Origin: Cercis canadensis | Taxonomy: Eukaryota > Streptophyta > Magnoliopsida > Fabales > Fabaceae | NCBI GenBank assembly: GCA_003255065.1 | Contig: QAOA01001508.1 | Span: 335,061 to 399,060 of the forward strand | Direction of reading: 5' to 3' | Length of the DNA stretch: 64,000 bases | Shown here: piece by piece, positions 49,622 through 58,700 of the stretch | Position numbering within the stretch: the first letter of the stretch is position 1 | How the letters are laid out: the number at the start of each line of letters is the position of its first letter | Notes under the pieces: model-generated | What the model was told of the DNA's origin: nothing | Seen by the model: the letters and a program-made list of their open reading frames with translations, nothing else | The model's database searches: none | Translations under genes and position numbers: made by a program

Positions 49622-50826
49622 CTATTGAATTAGTTCTGCCAAAGATGTTTTTGGATCAAAGGTTTTATCTCCAGTATTGATCATGTTGGCATCTAATGGA
49701 TTATCAGCTAGATTAGCCATATGCCTCCCTCCCACTGTTTGACTACGTTGCCCCTTAAGCTCCTTATACCAGTTTGGATACCCATGTAACTTGAAGCAAG
49801 TATCTCTAGTGTGACCTCCAGTATTACAGTGAGTGCATGAGAATTTTTCGTATTTTTCATTTTTCTTTTCATTGTAATTTGGCTTCTTATGATGTCCCCT
49901 GCCAAAACCATTTCCAGCACCTCTTCCTGTTGGAGTTCTTGCTAGCATAGCTGAATTTTCAACCTTCCCTGCCAGGCTAGTATGGACTTCACTTTGCTTT
50001 TCAATGCGTAAAGTCATTGAGTATGCCTTGTTCACTGAGGGTAAGGGGTCCATTACTAAAATTTGGTTCCTGATATGGTCAAAATCCTCACTAAGCCCCA
50101 TTAAGAACTGTAGTAGCTTGCTGGAGTGTGCAAGATCAGCTACTTTCTTTGTAACATCACAGGTGCAGTTCTTGCAGGTACATTTTGGAATTGGTTGGAC
50201 ACAATCCAACTCATCCCATAGCTTCTTCAATGCTGTGAAATACTTGACCACTGATTGATTTCCTTGAGAAATTGTGCTTATTTCTCGTTGAATTTGATAA
50301 ATCTGTGGTCCATTTGATTCACCGAACCTTTCTTCCAATTCCACCCATAGTTCTCTTGCAGTGGATGCATAGAGAAAAGCTTCCACTANCCTTGAGAAAT
50401 TGTGCTTATTTCTGGTTGAATTTGATAAATCTGTGGTCCATTTGATTCACCGAACCTTTCTTCCAATTCCACCCATAGTTCTCTTGCAGTGGATGCATAG
50501 AGAAAAGCTTCCACTATTTCTTTAGAAATGGAGTTCAGGATTCATGACCGAATCATGCAATCCACACGAATCCAATGATCAAACTCAGTTGATCCTTCTT
50601 CAGGTATACCATACCTTCCATCGATGAATCTGAGCTTCATCTTTGCTCCTAATGCTATTTTAATTGACCTACTCCATGACAAGTAATTGTTACCTTTCAG
50701 ATGAGATGTCACCAATTGCATTCCAGGATGATCAGAATTTGCTAATATCATGGGATCACCGCCATTGACGCTGCTCGATGCTTCTTTATTTGTCGATGCA
50801 GTTTCAGCTTCCATCTTCTTAATCAA
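49622..50826 (-). pseudogene. Copia gag (interrupted)
   Basis: From Met at 50826 (or the second Met, 50814): NNYLSWSRSIKIAL, then LWVELEERFGESNGPQIYQI (UBN2-type capsid region), then a zinc knuckle CTHCNTGGHTRDTC followed by FKLHGYP. A TGA at 50542-50544 lies where relatives read Trp (MIRS*ILNSISKE), and TAG at 49622-49624 lies where Gln would continue into protease. An N at 50389 with a 127-base direct repeat further breaks the frame. Gag would form the particle and bind element RNA. Confidence 0.92.
50262..50516. repeat. 127-bp direct repeat around an N inside gag
   Basis: 50262-50388 and 50390-50516 have equal length and differ at one base (ttctcgttg versus ttctggttg), separated by one N at 50389. 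A likely assembly join. Confidence 0.85.
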
Positions 50827-50896
50827 TCAAGGAATGTCTTTCACCAAATTTATTCGAGTCAATAGATCAAATTTATTCGCAAATCAAGATCGATTT

Positions 50897-50908
50897 GCTC
50901 TGATACCA
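50897..50908 (-). other. Primer binding site (initiator tRNA-Met)
   Basis: The minus strand reads TGGTATCAGAGC immediately after the 5' LTR, complementary to the 3' end of plant initiator tRNA-Met, the usual Copia primer. Confidence 0.93.
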
Positions 50909-51227
50909 TGTGAAATATCAGAATCCTCAAGAACAGAAAAGAACTTCAGAGCAAGGAGAGAGTTTCGAGAGAGAGAGAAGAAAGAGATTGAAGAATTTCA
51001 GTATTTCTATTATATAAGCTACAATACATCAGCAGTAGTTATATATAGAAAGTAAAGGCTAACTAACTCCAGCTCATCTAACCATTACGGTTATGAACTA
51101 ACCATCTAATGTAATCAGTGTTAACTAAACTAACTAACTGTGGTTAACTAGTTAACTAACTTATTACACCAGTCAAACTAGTCAACTAACTAAAACTTGT
51201 ATTACAAGATTATAAATAATCTGTACA
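50909..51227 (-). repeat. 5' LTR of the Copia element
   Basis: 319 bases, three mismatches to the 3' LTR; ends TGTACA...TTCACA on the minus strand. Confidence 0.95.
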
Positions 51228-51379
51228 AAGTTCACTCCTTTTTCCATGTTCTTGACAATAGCCTATATATGTAGTATGCACATGTCTCTGTATGAAACCT
51301 GTCTTGGTCCATGAAGGTACAGATTTGCAGTTCATTGAATTGCAATCAAACTCGTGTGCAACACACAAAGAATTGTGCT

Positions 51380-52247
51380 TTAGAGTTTACTAGCTTGATG
51401 ACTTGTATCGCTGCTTGGTGATACCATCCATTGCTTACCCAAAGCAACCAATTCTCCATTCTCTTTCTTTCTAACCTTCACAACCACAGATATCAACTTC
51501 TCCTTCTTTCCCACAACCTTTGCCTCTAACTCAACCTCTTCCTGCCATTAAAATGTAAATTCAAGTTATTAAGAAAGAAACAAAGTTTTGCAGGGTGTAT
51601 GAAAAGACTGAGTCACTGGAGATGAATTTCCATAAAGTAACGAAAAAGAATCTCTCCGAAACCTATAATTACTTACCCAAGTTGGTGAAAAGTGATATTT
51701 TTGTTTGGCTTTGTGATTTCAATTCATCTTGGATTCATGGGTAAGAGTTTCTTCACAAACTGAATTAAGATACATAAAAGGGTAGGTAGTAGGTTTATAG
51801 GTACGAGAGAGACTACACCTGAACCTTAGCTGTTGTGTAAAATGAAATGCTAAAATCGACAGTGACATTGACGCTTCCAATGAGGGAGTGGATAGCCAAG
51901 CTGCCAACAACGTCAACTAAAGTTGCGATTGCTCCGACATGCCAATTTTCATTTTCATCCTATATATAATAATAAATAAATAAATAAAAGCATCAATTTT
52001 CATGGACAGAACAATAAAAACACAGAACAGAAAAGGAAATAAGAGGCATATGATTAATGAAGTGAAGGGTGAATCAGAGTTTTACTGATAGGGTACTGTG
52101 TATGATGAAATTGCAAAGGAGGAAACCCTCTTTTGCCTCGATTACCCGGAGACCTTTTGTAGTTAAAACCCCAACTTCTTGACCAAGAGCACCACTTGAG
52201 AGGTCTCTTAGTTTTTTCAGGCATTCTTGCAGAGCAGAGTCTTCCAT
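51380..52247 (-). CDS. ACOT13-like hotdog thioesterase C (154 aa, 3 exons)
   Basis: Minus-strand exons 52247-52086, 51959-51819 and 51541-51380 join in frame to 154 aa. The core reads ENWHVGAIATLVDVVG, then VTVDFSISFYTTAKVQ, then EVELEAKVVGKKEKLISVVV. The C-terminus QASKL ends in S-K-L, a peroxisomal PTS1. The first exon MEDSALQECLKKLRDLSSG is like copies A, B and D. The 5' flank to its right and the NPF-tail-like stretch at 51233-51340 mark it as one unit of the tandem array. Confidence 0.9.
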
Positions 52248-53045
52248 CTATTCTTCTCCAACAAACCCAGATACGAATTTGTCATCAAGTCTCTGTATGT
52301 TATCTTATATAGTTTATCTTATCACTCTGTTTCCTTCCTTAGTTGTTGTCTCACACGTGCGATACAAAATTGGGGGAGATACTGCTACTGTTTAACTCTT
52401 GAGCAACCATTTTATCATTTTTTTTTTTATAACTTCTGAGTAAATCAGTAAAGTTATAATCTTCGGTGCCACTTGTTGCACACTGACACTACGGTGCTTA
52501 GCCAATGGGATTATGACATGTGTCGGTTAAGTTACTGATGAATCAGGTTTAATGAAATTATGTTCTTGCCCGGAAATTGTAGTATTTACGGCACGTGCCA
52601 AATTATATGAACTTCAGCAATCGTCGACACCATGAAAGATACCCTTCTGTTCAAGTCGCTGTTTTTCTGCTGTGAGGTTCCAAAACTTGATCCTTTCTTG
52701 TTTAAATGATCCAGCATTTAGCGTTTAACCCAAGAGAGAGAAAATTGAATCCAATGCTGAACATGTGAAAAGAGATCGAGGGAACAAATGTTATGAACTG
52801 GATTCAGAGATCTGATTTTAATATGGTTTTTTTTTTTTTTTTTTTTTTTGTATAGTAAATCAATGAAAAATTGTATAATCACACAGAATTGTGTCTTTTC
52901 GCCTTCTCTGAATACTCAAAACTGAAGTCCCAAAGCGCTTAAAGCCGGATTCCCTTCTCCTAGTTACACTATGCTTTTGTCTCTGTAAAGCGCTTGGGTC
53001 TTTTCCAGAGCTCTTAACTTCAACTGGTTTTTGACTGAACTTCGA

Positions 53046-53310
53046 GGTCTGATAATGGCGATAAAACAGAAGAGGAAAACCAGTAAGATCCCAGGCAATC
53101 ACACATCCGACCAACCAAACGGCGCAAACCCAAATCATCCCCTAGCTCTAACACAACTGATCCCCAATCTCCCGCAACCAATCCATTCACCTTCTGGTTC
53201 TACTTTACTCTTTTTGTCTCTCTCATCACTCTCTTGTTCATCTCTTTCCCTTTACTATCTCGACAAGATACTAGAAGTTGTCGGGCACCTAATTGTAATT
53301 ACTACAATTA
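53046..53310 (+). pseudogene. Frameshifted first-exon relic of a single-pass membrane protein
   Basis: A frame opening at ATG 53055 region reads MAIKQKRKTSKIPGNHTSDQPN, and the next frame continues as RRKPKSSPSSNTTDPQSPA, then TFWFYFTLFVSLITLLFISFPLL, a good membrane helix. A one-base shift near the QPN/RRKPK junction is needed to join them. The Lys-rich, Ser/Pro-rich leader plus helix looks like a real N-terminus, but I cannot name the family and no later exons are seen. A shifted but composition-driven frame is the alternative. Confidence 0.35.
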
Positions 53311-53679
53311 CAAGGCTTACTTCATAATTATCTAAGAAATATGTGCATATTCTCTTATTACTAAAGAAACATCTCAATCCCGTACCCATTGGAAAGAACC
53401 AACTTCAGCTACCAATACTCTATTGCCACATGTTCATGTCCGTTGTCCATTGTTGCATTTCAGCAACTTGGCGTTTCCATGATTTTAATTAGATTGCCTT
53501 AAAATCATTTTCAAGAGCTAAATTAAGTATCTTGGTGAGATAAGAGTAATAAATCCTTTTTTACAATGATGCGTTTAGGTTCTAATAGACACAAATCTTA
53601 CCATAAAGCTAGAATTAATGCTTTCGAGCTTGTTTGGGGTTCCAACTGAAAAAAAATTTACTTGGAAATTTGGAATCCC

Positions 53680-53990
53680 TGTGTAGCTGAAGCGTTTGAT
53701 TCAACAGGCCAAGCGGAGTTGAAGACCAGGACGAAAAGGAAAAAGGAAATTCCAAAGGAGGGAGAAACGTTAAAGTCCGAAGAATTGCTTACCTGATAGT
53801 TGATATCTATAAACTTCGCTCAGATTAGTGATCAACCCAAAAAAAAAAAAAATTATTTTGCAGTAAAACCAAACTCAATTTGAATCGTCATTTTCCGTTT
53901 GGCATGTTCTAAAGGCAATAATAGCCTATGTATGCATATAATTTTTGTAATGAATCTATCTTGGTCCATGAAAATACAGATTTGCAGACT
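53680..53990 (+). pseudogene. Relic of the NPF gene 3' end
   Basis: The bases tgtgtagctgaagcgtttga and onward (CVAEAFDSTGQAEL) match the NPF gene at 40214-40260 (CGIAEAFNAIGQSEF). The following sequence then matches the NPF stop region and 3' flank (gaaacgttaaagtcc; cctatgtatgcatat; ttggtccatgaa), with the remaining C-terminal coding part deleted. It shows the thioesterase D unit was duplicated together with the end of the NPF gene. Confidence 0.7.
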
Positions 53991-54133
53991 GTAGCATAAT
54001 TGATTACAAATTTGCAATTTAGGGTTTGAGCCTTTGACTTGAGTGTAATCAAACTCATCTTATAACTGCTTGTGTTTATTGGAGAGAACAGAATAGAGTA
54101 AATCAATGTCTAAGACTCAAGAGACTAGTGCTT

Positions 54134-54979
54134 TTAGAGTTTACTCGCTTGATAAGCATTACTATTAGTTGAAGCCATCCATTGCTTACCCAGAGCAATC
54201 AATTCTCCATTCCCTTTCTTTGTAACTTCCACAACCACAGAAGTCAATTTCTCCTTCTTCCCCACAACCTTTGCCTTTAATTCAACCTCTTCCTGTCATT
54301 AAATGTGAACCAAATTCGTTAATTTTTTTTTTTTTTAAGGGTATGAAAGAAAACACAGTATTTTATGATGAATTTCCCAAACAAAGCAAAAAGTTCCTTC
54401 CAGAAGCTTTTATTGGTTCCCCAGTTTGGTGGGGCGGTCCCAAAAAGTGGTCTTTTGGCATTTGGAGACAAGACAACATAAAGATGATCTGAATCCATCT
54501 CAGAATTCATGCTTAATAATGTTCACAAACTGCAGATAAATGATGTATTAGTATGGATGAGAAAGAAGAGTACCTGAACCTTAGCCGTTGAGTAGAATGA
54601 AATATTGAAATCAACAGAAACATGGACACTTGCAGTGACGGAGTAGATGGCCGCACTGCCAACGTTGTCAATTAACGTTACAATTGCTCCCACATGCCAA
54701 TTCCCATCTTCATCCTATAAAAGTAAAGCTAAAAGGCATGAACTTTCATGTAAAGAACAACCAAAAACCACAAAACCTAAGAGGAAAAAGAAGAAGCATT
54801 AATAAGATTCTTACTGCTACTGTATTGGGTATGAGGAGATTACAAAGGAGGAAACCTTCGTGTGCCTCAACTACCCAAAGACCCTTTGTAGGTAAAGCCT
54901 CGAGCTCTGAACCAACAACACCATTTGAGAGATCTCTTAGCCTTTTGATGGATTCTAGCACAGACAACTCTTTCTGCAT
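54134..54979 (-). CDS. ACOT13-like hotdog thioesterase D (154 aa, 3 exons)
   Basis: Minus-strand exons 54979-54815, 54714-54574 and 54292-54134 join in frame to 154 aa. MQKELSVLESIKRLRDLSNG opens it; the hotdog core is DGNWHVGAIVTLIDNVG, then VSVDFNISFYSTAKVQ, then EVELKAKVVGKKEKLTSVVV. It ends QASKL, giving an S-K-L peroxisomal signal. It is the member nearest to AAE13, and its first exon is the most different in the array, so it may be the founder. Enzyme substrate is not shown by sequence. Confidence 0.9.
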
Positions 54980-55768
54980 CTCTTTTTCTCAAACAATTCC
55001 TAAGCTAAAATGAAGGCATTTTCTCAAAAGTCTTGGATATCTGAGAGTTGGGTAAAAGTGGTAGGGGCCACCAGCTCTTAGTGGAGAGTGGAGACATCCT
55101 TGGTTGAGAAACGTCGAAGCAATATGGTCCTCAAGCTCTTTAGTTTCATCAATCCGTGCTAATGTAATACAGTATAGAGTAGATTTACCCTTGAAACTCT
55201 TTTTCCATATGCCATTGATGCAACTTTGTTTTCTTTATATGACAAAGCTATCCATCGGGATCTTCACGGCTTTACTTTTTTTCTTTATTTTGAAATTTCA
55301 TTTATTAACTTGCTATTATTTATATCTCAATTAAGGGCTACACGTGAAAATAAAACCCAGACTTTGAGTATGTCGGAGTACTCAATTAGTGTATGTCTAG
55401 TTTTGCGCTTAGCCTTTCCGTTGCTTCTCAAAGAATTAAAATTTCTCACGGGACCAACCTCAACCAAGCTCTTAGACTATTTACACAATGCTAAACAAGA
55501 ATCAAAGAAAAACTACGATTGCCATAGATGAAGCAGGGAGCCCAGTAGCCCCACAAATGATAAAGTGTGAAAGGCAGAAATAAAATGTGTAGCTCGTTCA
55601 GAATTTTTTTTTTTTTTAAATAAAAAGTTATGTTCAATACAACATTTCAATCATCCTTAATTAATATGTATCTTCTTTCTATTGCTAGGGAAAAACTATT
55701 CAGATCACCATCTTAAGTTGGTGTTCCGGAAAGATTATTTTTCCTTGTAATTGATGTTAAAATGGAAT
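54980..55768. other. Intergenic region between thioesterase D and AAE13
   Basis: Noncoding; it carries the thioesterase D promoter side and the AAE13 3' UTR. Confidence 0.55.
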
Positions 55769-58700
55769 TCACTGTTCTGTAGCCAGCGATTTCTTCAACT
55801 CTTTTTTATTAACCTGCAATTTCAGATGAAAATGAAATGATTTCCTTTCTGAAGAATAATTCATGGTAAAGAAAAGAAATGATGCCTATTGAACAGCAGA
55901 AAATTGAACGTAAATTACCTTGCCCATGGCATTGCGAGGGAGTGAATCCCACAGGAATAGTCGAGTTGGTACCTGGCAAGATATGAACGAACAATTAATC
56001 AAACAAATTTTTATTTTTAAAACTCCAAAACGAAAATGAATCTAAGATTTATTCATCAAAACATTATATTGATTAGATTGAGACATCAAAATTATGCTCA
56101 AGCTGATGAAATTATAATCATATTATTGAAATAACCTGAAGCACACGCTAGAGAATTTCCAGAAAGGAACAGAAAAGTATGATATGCTTTGCATACTGAT
56201 CAGTTTGAAACTCAGGAAGATGTCAATTCAGATTTGGCAGCTCATACAAGATTTTGAGAATAACAAAGTGGAAAATAAATATTTCTGCCTAAAGTAAAGA
56301 AACGATGGTCATGCTGCCATACCTTGTAAGGCGCCAATCTGTGTTTTGCCCAGGTGGATAATTCTTCTAAGCTTATAGCAGGTTTTGACTCTTCATCCCG
56401 TTTTCTTTTAGCTTCAGCCTCTGGCACAATAATTGCAGAAACGACTTCTCCATAATCTTTGTCTGGTAAGCCTAACACACAGCATTCAGAGACAGCAGGA
56501 TGCTGCACAAAGGTTCTGATTGTGAGTATCATATATTTGTTCAAATCTATTCTCTTGTTGCTCCTTTGGCGGAAAGAAACCACACAATATATAAAGGGTC
56601 AACAACAACAACTGTAGAGTGGATAAAGAGTAATTACTTGCCTCTAATATCACTGATTCAATTTCTAATGCAGACAGTTTATAGCCACCAACCTTCATTA
56701 TATCAGCATTAGTACCTGATAAACACGCAGACAATATTAGTAAGAAATATCATCGCACTCTTGTTAGGAAGAAGTTAACTGCATGAACAGGTATATTCAG
56801 TGAGAAACAAAATATTAGTAGAGAAACCTAGATTTCCTTACGTCCCAGAATAATGTAATATCCATCTTCATCCGTAGTAACTGCATCTCCAGTCTTAAAG
56901 AAACCATCATCAATAAATGATTCCTTTGTTACCTACATGGAACTAATAAAAAATTTCAGTAAAAAGAAAAAGGGTTTTTTTATAAAAAAAAAATGCATAA
57001 AAGAAAAGGATGTGTTGTATTTCCTTTATTGTTCTCTGTCTTTAGCATATTGGAACTTCCGTAACTAAAATGACTGCTTCTCAGGTAATAAGATATTTAT
57101 GCTCAATCCATCTAAAAGTTTGTCTAGAAGAGAAGACATTCCATTTTTGAACATACAGCCCATCTAGTCAGTGTATGCATTCATATCAAAGCCAAATACT
57201 GACAATATAAAAACCCATCCTTAAGATAGTAATGGGACGTAGCAGGGTATTAGAGCAGGATTCACAGAATTACATAAACACAATAGGTATTAGAGCAGGG
57301 TGAACAGGATGCATAGAATTAGGCAATAATTATAACTAAATTAAAGGGGTTTAGACGATTTCAGAATCATTAGACAGAAGACTAACATATAGTGTTCTTA
57401 TAAGTACCTCAGGAAGTTTCCAATATTCTTTAAACAATGAAGGGCTTTTAATGCAAAGCTCACCCACTCTAATTGTATCACTTCCACTCTCCTCATCTGC
57501 AAGAATCTTGACCTGTCACGAGTACATAAAAGTGACCAATGAAATTCCATGTAATAATTTCTTTCGCATTCGGCATAAACAACACTAGAGATATCTCCTC
57601 CCTCACTACGGGTTCATAGTGATAAACCCATTTATAGTATGCCAAAGTTCACTCACCTGGAAGTTTCACTCATGTCATTTCATGTTAGAATATTAAATTT
57701 GGTTTCCTTAACCTGTAGTTGCAACTCATGTGCCCAACTCATCAATCACCAAAATCTCTCACACTCTGTTGTTTAGGCTACATCATGTCTTACAGATTTT
57801 GCCGCAGTGGAATGGGAGGTCACAAACTCTATTTTACATATTTACCAGCAGAGGGACAGGAGAGAATTCCACTGACCTGCACGCCAGGAAAAGGTTTGCC
57901 AACAGTGCCTGCTTTCCGCTCACCTTTCAAAGGATTTGATATTGCCATGACAAACTAAAAACATTAAATTATCACTATAAGATTAATGAGACCACCAGTA
58001 AAATAAACTGTTCTCCGCTAATTAGAAGGACTTAAACCACAGTTTACTTACTTCAGTCATGCCATATCGCTCCAACAAGCGATGCCCAGTGATGGCTTCC
58101 CATTCTTGCATAACAGGTTGAGGAAGTGCAGAGGATCCACACATCTGAGTGAGGATATGATAAAAATTCGGATTTCAGGGATTATGAGTTATTGTCCAAC
58201 ATAAATAGCAGGGCATGCATGCATGGTAAATTGCTTTGCCTTCATATTACAGATTAATAAAGTCACTTTTTCACGTTACATTCAAAAAATGAAAACAAAA
58301 ATATATCTTCCTCTCTTAAATTGAAAAAAATTTGCACTCATCTTGTTTTAAGTGGGGAAAATTGATGCATGTCACTGTGTCCCTTACCATAAGACGCAAG
58401 TTCCTTGCAGCAGATGCTGAAGTGGCTTGCAGCTCAGGATCCATTGCTTGGTAACCTTGTATTAATCGGGTATACATTGTTGGAACCTTTATTTACAGAA
58501 GTATTTAATCATAAAGAGCTTGGCCAAGGAAAGTTTTCCAGTACATAAGTCAGAGTAACTAGTATTGATAGCAAGTAGAATGCAAATAAGAAATAGCAAC
58601 TGGTATTCCTAAAGCCATGACAATGTAAAATTCATGAATGTTTTAAGCATAGCAAAGAATACCATCAGATGGCCAATAAATGCTGATTTCATTGGTGCTC

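Larger units (their letters stand above)
45758..51227 (-). mobile_element. Ty1/copia LTR retrotransposon, coding region broken by three stops
   Basis: A 5.47-kb element on the minus strand, bordered by the 5-bp target duplication aagtt (45753-45757 and 51228-51232). LTRs are 319 bases each (45758-46076 and 50909-51227), TG...CA ended, and differ at three positions. Coding order on the minus strand is gag, protease, integrase, reverse transcriptase, RNase H: the Copia order. Premature stops interrupt gag and pol, and two single-N joins lie inside, so it cannot make its polyprotein as sequenced. It sits between thioesterase copies B and C. Confidence 0.97.
52248..54133. other. Region between thioesterases C and D with two gene relics
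   Basis: Apart from the relics at 53046-53300 and 53680-53990 it is noncoding; a poly(T) lies at about 52828-52849. Confidence 0.5.

Noticed and set aside
52860..53138. 92-aa minus-strand frame with hydrophobic start
   Set aside because: It is opposite the relic exon at 53046-53310 and has no family resemblance.
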